Source: CALHRB01 sp964473465 (GTDB lineage Bacteria > Bacteroidota > Ignavibacteria > Kapaibacteriales > UBA2268). Taken from it: 64,000 nt of DNA. Each line of letters opens with the position of its first letter. Within the stretch, counting starts at the first letter, position 1. Under the pieces are notes generated by a model that was not told the origin of the DNA, did no database searches, and saw nothing but the letters and a program-made list of their open reading frames with translations. The stretch is from the NCBI GenBank assembly GCA_964473465.1, contig CAYYPE010000007.1, forward strand, positions 1 to 64,000, read 5' to 3'. The translations under genes were made by a program, and so were the position numbers. This document shows, piece after piece, positions 17,543 to 26,900 of this stretch.

Positions 17543-18936
17543 TTTATGATTTTAACAAGTTCTAATCTGCCTGCATTGTTGCTTTCAAAAACAAATTCTT
17601 TGTTTAATTTCTTATACTTCCATATTTCAACTGTCCGGTTATTCTGATTTAAATTCCTTTCAGTAACGTCAGGATTACCAAATAAAATATAAATCTTTCC
17701 TCTGTCGGTTTTAGCACCATCCTTTTCGTTTGTGGACTGAAAATTGAAAAAAGCATAATCAACCCTTTGAAAATACTCTGCCATTGCTTCATTATAAAGT
17801 GTTGTAGGGGTTGGATCTCTCTGTTTCCAATAATCTAATATTTTTTTAAAAACTTTGGACGAAGAGCCACTTTTAATTTCATTGTATTCATCATCGGTGA
17901 GAATATAATACATCATCTCGGCTGCATAATCTGGATTTTTTAAAGATAATGGCATATTTTCCCATTCTATGGCAAAATCAAAACGAAGTGTGTCTTTGTT
18001 TGATTGAGACCAGATTTTTAAAATATACTTCCCCGGAATCAATTTATCTGCACCTAAAACAACTTCAAGTGTTCCTATTTTTAACATTTCATTTTGAGTG
18101 AGTCTCTCTGGTAATACTGTTCTGGATAGAATTATTTGGTTATCCTGACCTTCTTTCAATTCTAAATATTCTCCAGATTTTGGCGTTGCAACACCAGTAA
18201 ATGTTAATTTTCCGTCCCAACTGTCTTTATTATCACTTATTTCCTTGTTTTCAACCGAAAAATTATATTTTTCAAACTCATTGAAAAATGAGACAAGAAC
18301 AAAAATATGGCAGTCTTCGGAGCCAAAACCGATATTTTTATTCAATAAATAGGGCTGAAATTCTTTTTCCATCTGATTATTGAACTTATATGCAAAAAAA
18401 GGTTCACTCAATTCAGGACTGATATTTAGATTAGTCTTTTTCAAAAGAGGAATTTTTATTTTTCTGGATTTTGTTCTTTCTTTATTTGATAACTCAATCT
18501 CTATTAAAAAATCATCTTTCGTTACTAATGTATTGACAATTCCAAAATTATAACTTCCCTTATCTCTTGTGATTTCGTAATTTTTAACAAGTATCTCTTT
18601 TTCCCATGTGTCTCTCTTCCTGATTATACCTTGTGAGTCTTTATATTCAATGTAAATTATCGGATATGACACAAATGATTCATTTGTTATTTGAGCTTTA
18701 TTTAAGTCGCTTACCTTGTTTAAATCGGCTTTTGTAAATGGAATAACACTATTTGCGAACCTGAAAATGGTTACAACCATCTGAGAATCGGGAAACTCAG
18801 TAGGAAAAGCATAAGATTCAGCATAAAAATGCTCTCCATAGTCGTAATAAAAGCTCCTGTCCTTATCTGGCTGCCCATAAAGATTATTTATTAAAAATAT
18901 TAAAAAAACTGCGAGGGTTATAAATTTAATTTTCAT
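17539..18936 (-). CDS. Secreted GWxTD-domain protein with variant motif
   Basis: This 465-residue protein has a signal peptide (1-21, ending LYGQ). The C-terminal 120 residues have the GWxTD-family architecture: LDYWKQRDPTPTT, then EYFQRVDYAFFNF, then DRGKIYILFGNPD, then VEIWKYKKLNKEFVFE. The family's namesake motif is GAKTD instead of GWxTD here; the DNA clearly reads Gly-Ala-Lys-Thr-Asp. The N-terminal 300 residues are beta-rich and unassigned. GWxTD proteins are common in this group of phyla, and their function is not established. It stands alone upstream, with an 84-base gap to ruvX. Confidence 0.84.
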   Translation of the reverse strand: MKIKFITLAVFLIFLINNLYGQPDKDRSFYYDYGEHFYAESYAFPTEFPDSQMVVTIFRFANSVIPFTKADLNKVSDLNKAQITNESFVSYPIIYIEYKDSQGIIRKRDTWEKEILVKNYEITRDKGSYNFGIVNTLVTKDDFLIEIELSNKERTKSRKIKIPLLKKTNLNISPELSEPFFAYKFNNQMEKEFQPYLLNKNIGFGSEDCHIFVLVSFFNEFEKYNFSVENKEISDNKDSWDGKLTFTGVATPKSGEYLELKEGQDNQIILSRTVLPERLTQNEMLKIGTLEVVLGADKLIPGKYILKIWSQSNKDTLRFDFAIEWENMPLSLKNPDYAAEMMYYILTDDEYNEIKSGSSSKVFKKILDYWKQRDPTPTTLYNEAMAEYFQRVDYAFFNFQSTNEKDGAKTDRGKIYILFGNPDVTERNLNQNNRTVEIWKYKKLNKEFVFESNNAGRLELVKIIN

Positions 18937-19020
18937 ATTGATTTTTAATTTATTGATTTATTTATACGAAAAAAATACTAACTAAGATCTAATTTGAAAT
19001 AACAATTTCTAATGAACAAT

Positions 19021-19470
19021 TTAGATGCTGTTTTCATCAATAAAATCTCTTAAAATGATACAGGCTGCTATTTTATCTTTCTCCTCTTTTTTTGACCGTT
19101 GTTTTTTCTTTTTCCCGATGGCTATCATAGTATCTGTTGCATATTTGCTCGAAAATGACTCGTCCTGAAAATATATAGGGATATTCAAAGAATTTTTTAT
19201 ACTTTCAGCAAATTCCCTGATTTCTGCAATTAATTCAGTTTCTTTATTATCTACTCTCAAAGGTAAACCAATCACCAAAGCACCCAGATCATAATTTCTG
19301 ATTTGTGAAAATAATTTTTCTCTGAAATTCTCATCATCTGTGTAAAACACTTCTCTGGGCGAAATAGTTATATGCAACTCGTCGCTGACGGCAAAACCAA
19401 TTCTTTTTCGACCATAGTCTATTGCTCCAATTCTACGCCCTTTTAGAACTTTTATCGAATTCATAATCAA
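19021..19470 (-). CDS. ruvX: Putative pre-16S rRNA nuclease / Holliday junction resolvase RuvX (YqgF)
   Basis: This 149-residue RNase H-fold protein has the N-terminal catalytic segment GAIDYGRKRIGFAVSD, a central VIGLPLR motif, the conserved FQDESFSS segment, and the C-terminal DKIAACIILRDF segment with the final acidic residue. YqgF-family enzymes act in 16S rRNA 5'-end maturation in E. coli and have been proposed as resolvases elsewhere. Its ATG overlaps the TGA of the upstream histidine kinase (ATGA, 19467-19470), so it is translationally coupled to a signalling gene; a second ATG two codons later is also possible. Confidence 0.92.
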   Translation of the reverse strand: MIMNSIKVLKGRRIGAIDYGRKRIGFAVSDELHITISPREVFYTDDENFREKLFSQIRNYDLGALVIGLPLRVDNKETELIAEIREFAESIKNSLNIPIYFQDESFSSKYATDTMIAIGKKKKQRSKKEEKDKIAACIILRDFIDENSI

Positions 19471-21812
19471 TTCTCAGAATGAATTACATTTTTCTTCTGA
19501 GATATAGCTTTGATAGTCTTGTTTGGAAGGTAATTTGGTATGCAAAATACTATTTCCGTGCCTTTTCCTTTTTCACTATCAATTTTCAACTCACCACCAT
19601 GAAGCTCCATCACATGTTGCATAATCATTGTTCCGATTCCATATCCTCCATTTTTCTTTGATGTGGTAAAATATGGCTGGGTGAACTTGGATTTTGTATT
19701 AGCATCCATTCCCGGTCCATTATCTTTTACTGAAATATATACATATTTTGAATCGGAAGAGTTCGAAATAGTAATTGTTCCATTACTTTGTTGAAAACTT
19801 TTTATGCTATTCTCAATTGCATTTCTAAGGGCTCTCAATATCTTTGGTTTATCACACGAAACATTATAATGCTCTGCCTCTACTAAAAAATTTATGTTAG
19901 GATAAAGAGTTGCATCAAATTCGTTAATCGCATCATAGCATAAATCATAACAATCAACAGTTGCCTTATATATGCTTTCATTTCTTCCGACCGTAACTAC
20001 ATCTCGAACTCTTTGAATTAATAAACCTACCTGATGAATTATTTTTTTGCGTCTATCTCTATTGATTTCCTTTTCAAGTTCAAGTTGCTCAGCGTTAAGC
20101 CTGATCGTTGATAAATTAGTTTGCATATCGTGGGCTAATTGTGCCCAATTGCTTAATCTTTGTCGCTCAAGCTGTTCGGTTATATCAACCCCTGTGATTA
20201 CCAAACCCTTGAATCTGCCGCTAAAACTTCGGAGTGGATAGCTGGTGTAAATCCACTCGTTCAAGTCATTGTTCTTAATGATATTGATTTTCTGGGTGAA
20301 AAAATCCTTTAATTCAATAGCTTTATCAACTAACTCTTTTATTGACTTTGTGTGTTCTAATATACAATACTCAGCAAATAGTTTATTGAAAGGGACGCTA
20401 TCAGTTATTCCAAGTAATTGTTTTCCATAAGAATTAGCGCTTTTCAATCTTCCATTTTGATTAAGAACAAATACTACACCCGTGCTTGGTAAATTGATTA
20501 GAGCTTTCAATACTCTTTTCTGATTATTATACATTTTAATGAAAACGATAGCTATGATGATTAGGATTGTTGGTATTAAATAGTAAGCAGAGTTCTGTAA
20601 AAATCTGTTCAAAAACCAGAGTTCATTTTTAGTCCTCTCGAGAATCATTGAACCTATTGCAGAAGAAAACACCAGATTGTTATTAATGAGAGTAGCATTT
20701 GGTTTAATATTAAAAGCTTCTCCAAATGGGATATAATCTATAGAATTGAGTGTTCCATCTAAATCAAATGTTGCTAATCCATTTCTGAACATTGCAATAA
20801 TCTGTCCGTTTTCGTGCCATAAGCCTATTGGTTCAATTAAATCTTTAGGTATTCTTGTTGTATTTACGTTAACTATGTTTTTCAGATTGGAGTAATCATT
20901 GACAACAAGAGAATAATCAGAACCGTTTCGATTTAACTCAAGATAGTAAATATACTTTTTATCATTATCTGTTATAACCACCCTCTCCCCAGAGGCTTCA
21001 ATAAGTGATTCATAAATGGAACCTTTTTCAGGGTCTATAATGTTCAATAATGAAATATTATAAGATTTTGAGGAAGTAAGAAGAATTACTCTCGAACTAA
21101 ATGGAAAAAGGTATATATCATCCGTTAGCAAGAATTGAGTTGCAAATTTGTCGCTTTTAGTCTTTTTAACGAAATATAAAAAACCATATCCTTCTTTTGA
21201 ATAAACATAAGCGAAACTCGGACTTGTCAAAGGTTGATTTGAATTATATAAACTAACAGCTTTTTCAACATTATCAGAAAATAAATTGGAACTAACCCTA
21301 TTACCTTTATCTATTGTGATTACAAATAAATTTTTATTTATAATGAGTAAATAATCATTTTGTCCACATTGACCATACCATTTTGCATCAATCGGCTCAA
21401 ACTTATTCCATTCGCCAAAGACTTCTGTTATTGACCTTACTGCACCAATAGTATCAATAACAGAAACATATACTTTATCCTCTTCTTTCCAGCAAGCCAG
21501 CACTGAATGTTTAATAGGCATTGCAGAAAGTATGTAAGCATTTCCTAACGTGCTACCGATGAAATTATCACCGATTATACCTCGTTTTATATATACTGCT
21601 TCGGATTCTTCTGCCCAATTCGGTTTAATGAAGAAACTATATTGATTTTTTTGATCAATGCCTCCGACTATTAGAATTTCACCACCCTGCTGATAATCTA
21701 TCCTTTTGTAAGAATAAGGATAAGTATCATCGGTTAAAACATCTGAAACACTTATGACTAAGGCAAATAATATAAAAATATAAGATTTCAATTTTGTTAG
21801 TGTTCTGATCAT
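19467..21812 (-). CDS. Membrane sensor histidine kinase with large periplasmic domain and PAS
   Basis: This 781-residue protein has a signal peptide or first hydrophobic segment (residues 8-27), then about 380 periplasmic residues of beta-rich repeats that look propeller-like. A transmembrane helix lies near 410-432 (YLIPTILIIIAIVFI). A PAS domain (about 440-545) is followed by the dimerisation/phosphoacceptor helix with LAHDMQTNL (His near 560), an N box (ALRNAIENS near 666), a G1 box (VKDNGPGMD) and a G2 box (GGYGIGTMIM). All catalytic boxes are intact. No response regulator lies nearby, so it is an orphan kinase in this window. It is coupled to ruvX downstream and starts five bases after ispF. 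Confidence 0.9.
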   Translation of the reverse strand: MIRTLTKLKSYIFILFALVISVSDVLTDDTYPYSYKRIDYQQGGEILIVGGIDQKNQYSFFIKPNWAEESEAVYIKRGIIGDNFIGSTLGNAYILSAMPIKHSVLACWKEEDKVYVSVIDTIGAVRSITEVFGEWNKFEPIDAKWYGQCGQNDYLLIINKNLFVITIDKGNRVSSNLFSDNVEKAVSLYNSNQPLTSPSFAYVYSKEGYGFLYFVKKTKSDKFATQFLLTDDIYLFPFSSRVILLTSSKSYNISLLNIIDPEKGSIYESLIEASGERVVITDNDKKYIYYLELNRNGSDYSLVVNDYSNLKNIVNVNTTRIPKDLIEPIGLWHENGQIIAMFRNGLATFDLDGTLNSIDYIPFGEAFNIKPNATLINNNLVFSSAIGSMILERTKNELWFLNRFLQNSAYYLIPTILIIIAIVFIKMYNNQKRVLKALINLPSTGVVFVLNQNGRLKSANSYGKQLLGITDSVPFNKLFAEYCILEHTKSIKELVDKAIELKDFFTQKINIIKNNDLNEWIYTSYPLRSFSGRFKGLVITGVDITEQLERQRLSNWAQLAHDMQTNLSTIRLNAEQLELEKEINRDRRKKIIHQVGLLIQRVRDVVTVGRNESIYKATVDCYDLCYDAINEFDATLYPNINFLVEAEHYNVSCDKPKILRALRNAIENSIKSFQQSNGTITISNSSDSKYVYISVKDNGPGMDANTKSKFTQPYFTTSKKNGGYGIGTMIMQHVMELHGGELKIDSEKGKGTEIVFCIPNYLPNKTIKAISQKKNVIHSEN

Positions 21813-21817
21813 TTTTA

Positions 21818-22291
21818 TTATAATAATTCTGCTAATTCACAGACTGTTATTGCTGCTAAACCCTCACCCCTGCCAATAAATCCCATCAATTCATTAGTCT
21901 TTGCTTTTATGCTTACTCTGTTAAATTCAATTCCGCAAATCGAAGCTATTTTTTCCCTAATCATTGGTTTATATTTTGATATTTTTATTGATTCTAAAAT
22001 TATTACAGTATCTATGTTCACAATCTTAAGTCTTTTATACTTAATAAGTTCAACCACCTTCTCCAGAAACAAAACGCTGTTATAATCTTTATATTTTATA
22101 TCTGTATCAGGAAAAAGTTCACCTATATCTCCAGCTGCCATTGCTCCTAAAATAGCATCTACTAAAGAATGAATAAGAACATCACCATCGCTATGGGCAA
22201 TTGTTCCAAATTCAGACTCAATCTCTATTCCCCCGATTATTAATCTTCCCCCTGTTTTTAATCGATGACTGTCATAGCCGATACCAATCAT
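21818..22291 (-). CDS. ispF: 2-C-methyl-D-erythritol 2,4-cyclodiphosphate synthase
   Basis: This 157-residue enzyme makes MEcPP in the non-mevalonate isoprenoid pathway. It has the N-terminal metal motif GIGYDSHRL, the conserved AHSDGDVLIHSLVDAILGA segment with Asp and His zinc ligands, GDIGELFPDTD, and the C-terminal TNELMGFIGRGEGLAA. Length and motifs are normal. It is the first gene of the minus-strand unit ispF - histidine kinase - ruvX and is divergent from xseA. Confidence 0.96.
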   Translation of the reverse strand: MIGIGYDSHRLKTGGRLIIGGIEIESEFGTIAHSDGDVLIHSLVDAILGAMAAGDIGELFPDTDIKYKDYNSVLFLEKVVELIKYKRLKIVNIDTVIILESIKISKYKPMIREKIASICGIEFNRVSIKAKTNELMGFIGRGEGLAAITVCELAELL

Positions 22292-22408
22292 AAAATTAAC
22301 CTTAATTAATGAATTACATTTACAAAATTAATATCAATTATCATATTATCCATCTGTTTATTAAATGAATTCTTTAGAATTGGTTCTTATAATTAATTTC
22401 AATTTAAT

Positions 22409-22416
22409 TATCTTTG
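22409..22416 (+). promoter_or_regulatory. Possible Bacteroidetes-type -7 element upstream of xseA
   Basis: TATCTTTG matches the Bacteroidetes -7 consensus TAnnTTTG and lies only five bases before the xseA ATG. If used, it would give an almost leaderless message. The best TTG upstream (22380-22382) is farther away than the usual spacing, so this is a weak call. Confidence 0.3.
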
Positions 22417-22420
22417 TAAT

Positions 22421-23620
22421 ATGGATCAAAAAACATTTACGGTTAGCGAATTAACAGCAATCATTCAAGTCTTACTTGAAGATAGCATTGGCTTTGTTAT
22501 TGTTACTGGTGAGGTTTCAAATTATAAACATCATCAGTCAGGACATCGCTATTTCACACTAAAAGATGAAAAAGCACAAATATCATGCGTGATGTGGAAA
22601 CAAATACCTCTCAAATTTCAGCTCAAGGATGGTGCTAAAGTTACTGTTCATGGAAAATTAACTGTCTATCCCGCACGAGGAAATTATCAAATTGAATGTT
22701 TTAGTATTTCTGAGCTTGGATTAGGTGATCTATTTATTAAATTTGAAGAGTTAAAGCAAAAATTACAGGAAAAAGGCTATTTTGATTCTTCAAAAAAAAA
22801 GCCCATTCCTGCCTTCCCTTTAAAAATTGGGGTATCTACCTCTCCATCGGGAGCTGGTTTTCAGGATATTATCACTACAATCAAACGCAGACTACCACTT
22901 TGCACTATTTATTTCAGACCAACTCTTGTTCAAGGAGATGGCTCTGCCGAAGACATTGTCAAAGCAGTAAATGAACTTGACAAACTAAATCTTGATGTTA
23001 TAATTATCGGGCGTGGAGGTGGCTCCATCGAGGATTTATGGTCTTACAATACTGAAATAGTTGCTGATGCCATATTTAATTCTAAAACTCCAATCATTTC
23101 AGCAGTCGGTCATGAAACTGATTTCACCATTGCCGATTTTGTTGCGGATTTCAGGGCTGCAACACCTACTGCTTCTGCAGAACTTGTTACTCAGATTACT
23201 ATTGAAAGACTTTATCAAATCATAAATGAAAATTATAATGCTATTTTAAATTCAATTAATTTCAATGTTCAGCAGAGGAAATCAATTATTGATAATTTTG
23301 AGTCTGTTTCGGGTTACAAACGCTTTCCAGACAAAATTGCGAAGCTAATTCAGTTAATTGATGATTACCAGACAAGGTTAGACAACAACATAGCAAAACA
23401 TTTGAAAAAACACAAAGAAAAAACAGAATATCTTTACAATATATTGAAATCATTGCACCCCTTACAACCACTTAATAAAGGATTTGCTCTTTTAAAGCAT
23501 GATAATAATACTATTAATGTTGATGAATCACTTGGAAATTATATTGAAATTGATATCATCCGAAGAAATGAAATTGCAAATGCTCATATAATATCTGTCA
23601 AACCGACAAAAAAAACATAA
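22421..23620 (+). CDS. xseA: Exodeoxyribonuclease VII large subunit
   Basis: This 399-residue protein has an N-terminal OB fold (about 1-100, with SNYKHHQSGHRYFTLKDE and CVMWK) and the catalytic core with GVSTSPSGAGFQDIITTIKRR, then IIGRGGGSIEDLWSYN and ISAVGHETDFTIADFVADFRAATPTASAE. A coiled-coil segment and a short C-terminal tail follow. It degrades single-stranded DNA with XseB. The xseB start lies 11 bases downstream, so the two form an operon. Confidence 0.97.
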   Translation: MDQKTFTVSELTAIIQVLLEDSIGFVIVTGEVSNYKHHQSGHRYFTLKDEKAQISCVMWKQIPLKFQLKDGAKVTVHGKLTVYPARGNYQIECFSISELGLGDLFIKFEELKQKLQEKGYFDSSKKKPIPAFPLKIGVSTSPSGAGFQDIITTIKRRLPLCTIYFRPTLVQGDGSAEDIVKAVNELDKLNLDVIIIGRGGGSIEDLWSYNTEIVADAIFNSKTPIISAVGHETDFTIADFVADFRAATPTASAELVTQITIERLYQIINENYNAILNSINFNVQQRKSIIDNFESVSGYKRFPDKIAKLIQLIDDYQTRLDNNIAKHLKKHKEKTEYLYNILKSLHPLQPLNKGFALLKHDNNTINVDESLGNYIEIDIIRRNEIANAHIISVKPTKKT

Positions 23621-23631
23621 ATGAGGTTAAT

Positions 23632-23850
23632 ATGGCAAAAAAAGAAAACAAAACGTTTGAAGAAAAAGTAACCCGTCTTGAAGAAATTGTCAAAATTCTG
23701 GATGAAGATTCAGAACCGCTCGAAACCCAGCTGATTCTCTTTGAAGAAGGCACAAAATTAATTCATGAATTAAGACAAATCCTTAACAATGCAGAACTTA
23801 AAATCAAAAATATAAGCACTTCTACAGATGAAAATCCAAATTTTTCATGA
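23632..23850 (+). CDS. xseB: Exodeoxyribonuclease VII small subunit
   Basis: This 72-residue protein is the helical small subunit, recognised by FEEKVTRLEEIVKILDEDSEPLE, then FEEGTKLIHELRQILNNAE. It directly follows xseA, as is usual. The last residues are a short polar tail. Confidence 0.94.
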   Translation: MAKKENKTFEEKVTRLEEIVKILDEDSEPLETQLILFEEGTKLIHELRQILNNAELKIKNISTSTDENPNFS

Positions 23851-23984
23851 TTTTTGTTAATTATTTGTGAATTTCGATGAAATTTATTTTCAAAATATAA
23901 ATTTTTTATACTATATTTAACTTTTATTTGAAAAAGGAAATTAATAAAACCATTTTTTATATCCAAATCCTGAAAGGGCTTTAA

Positions 23985-26900
23985 ATGAAACTTTTTCTTG
24001 CCACGTTTTTTTCATTTCTTTTATTTTATTCCATTTCCTTTTCGGATGTCCCACTCTCTGAACGAAATGCTTTAATCGCTCTTTATGACAGTACAGAAGG
24101 TGATAATTGGACAACTAAAACTAATTGGAAGTCTGCTTCTGATGTCTCAACATGGTATGGTGTTACGGTAGTTTCTGACCATGTTACAGAAATCATACTA
24201 ACTGATAACAATTTAGTTGGTTTTATTCCCACAAAAATTGATAGCCTTACTGAGCTGAAAGTCCTTGACTTAAGCCATAATTCGGGCTTGAGCGGCTCAT
24301 CCATTCCATCTGAAATTGGTAACTTAAGCAATCTCGAAGAACTTAACCTCGGTTTTGATGATTTATCAGGAACCATTCCAAACAGCATCTGGAACCTTAG
24401 TAATCTTGTTAAATTAATCCTGGAAGAGAACGACCTTTCTGGCAGTATTCCTGAAGATATCGAGAATTTAACAAATATTGAGTTAATCAATTTAAGCTTT
24501 AATGAACTTGAAGACACTTTGCCTAATAAGTTCGATGCTTTAACAAATCTTAAATATCTTCAGGTTAATGACAACAAATTCGATGGTTACATTCCTTCCA
24601 GTTTAGGTAGTTGCTCACTCTTAGAGTATCTCGATTTGAGTAATCAGGAATACCTCGAAGGTGAAATACCAGATGAAATATTCAATCTTTCGAATCTCGA
24701 AGTTTTTATTTTGTCAGAGAATGAAATCGAAGGTGAAATCTCTTCTGATATTGATAATTTGTCAAATCTCAAAATTCTATTGCTCGATAATAATCTTATA
24801 ACAGGTGTTATTCCGCCTGAGATTGGGAATTTAGCCAGTCTTGAGCGTCTTGAACTACATAATAATCCTTTTAGCCCTTCCAATGAGATTCCATCATCTT
24901 TCGGTGATTTGTCGAATTTAAGAATTTTAAAACTCGACAACGATTCTTTAAGCGGAACAATTCCTACATCATTTGGTGATTTAACCAATCTTGAAGAATT
25001 AACTCTCTCTAATAACGAAGATTTAGATGGTGATATTATTAATTATGCTCTAAACAACCTTAATCTCAGAATTCTTAACGTAAGTAATTGCAACTTTTCA
25101 GGTACTCTTCCTTATGATATTGAGACTTTGGACAGCCTTAGAGAATTAAATTTAAGTGATAACGATTTTTCAGGAACAATTCCTTATTCACTTGGTAATT
25201 TAGAATATCTACACACTTTAAATTTGAGTTCAAATTCTTTTGATGGAAATATTCCCGGAACTTTGTCACAAATTGATTCATTATTAATCCTATATTTAAT
25301 GAATAACAACCTGAATGGCTCGTTCCCCGATAGCTTATTGAGTTGTCCTGTATTGATTGAATTAAGACTCGAAAATAATAATATCAGTGGAAGTCTGCCA
25401 ACTTTCGGTTCGAGCGATCTACAAGACCTTAAAGTACTAAATGTTTCTCATAATTCAATGACTGGTAATATTCCAACATCTATTGAAAATCTCTCTGAAC
25501 TGACAGAATTGAATCTTGGTCATAATAATTTCTCCGGAACAATACCTTCGAGTATAGGCAATCTCTCCAATTTAATCTATTTATATTTGAATAGGAATGG
25601 CTTGTCCGGTGCTGTTCCGACGGAGATAGGCAACCTTTTAGATTTGGAAGTTTTAGATCTTGATAGCAATGGTTTTAATTCTGTTCCAAATCAACTAAAT
25701 AACTTAACAAAATTGCAAATCTTAGCGATTAATAAAAATAATATTGTTACCCTTCCTACTGATTTAAGTGGAATTTCTGACCTGAGGGCTTTTTATGTTG
25801 CCAATAATTTAATAGTTGATCTACCAAACTATTCAGGTATGTTCGACTCCTTACAAACTTTTGATGTTAGAAATAATTACTTAACATTTGAGGATATCAT
25901 TCCCAACCTTGAATATGAAAATGATTATTATATTATCGGGGATAGCGATGGTGATGGTGAGACAGATACAACAATTTACTCCAGAACTTTTCTTATCTCC
26001 CCTCAACAAAACCTTCCGATAATATGTGATGGAAATAAAGACGTTGGACAAACATTCTCTCTAACGATTATTGCCGGTGGAGGGTCTGACAATTTATATG
26101 TATTTCTTAAGGATGGCTATCCTGTTAGACCATGGGATTCAGTTTCAAATACTCTTACTATTACAAATCTTGATTTTGATGATGCTGGAGTTTATTCCTG
26201 CCATGTTTACAATAGAAATTTAATCAACTATGCTGACAATTCCGAAGAAAATCAACAGGATACAATCAGACTAATTTTAGTTTCTGATAATTGTGAACTT
26301 GTTGTTAGAGGAGCTCCGACTGTTCTTACAAAACCAATGAGTTCCATCGAAATGGAAACTGCAATTTCAGGAGGTGTTATTGTTAGCAATGGCGGCTATG
26401 CTATCACTCAAAAAGGTGTTTGCTGGTCAACAGACCCAAATCCTGATATTACAGATAATATAACTAATAACGGCACAGGTGACAACGAATATGACAGCTT
26501 CCTATCCGGTCTTACGGCTAATACTCTATACTATCTGAGAGCTTATGCAACAAATAGCTTTGGCACTTCTTATGGAGCAGAAATTGTATTTGCTACCCCT
26601 GATACGAACAATCTTGTTAAGATTTTCGATCTTAGATTCAGCCTCGACTCCGCTTTTGAAGCTTCTAATTCATCCCAGAGATGTATCACCAGATCTATTG
26701 ACGCTAATAGTCAATCGAATTTCATTCAAAATATTGCTGCCAGTTTTATAAAAAATCTATTTAATGAATATTTCCCCGATTGGTTAGCAAATATTGGAGC
26801 TACCATCATTGATTGGTGGGGGTATACTCCACTGCAAATGTCGCTTGGTTTGCGGGTAGATGCAGGTATTTGTATGCAGTTTAACCAAACTGAAGCCACT

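Noticed and set aside
24083..24988. Minus-strand open frames of 114-144 codons inside the LRR gene
   Set aside because: They are antisense shadows created by the periodic LRR codons; they have leucine/serine-rich, non-protein-like composition.
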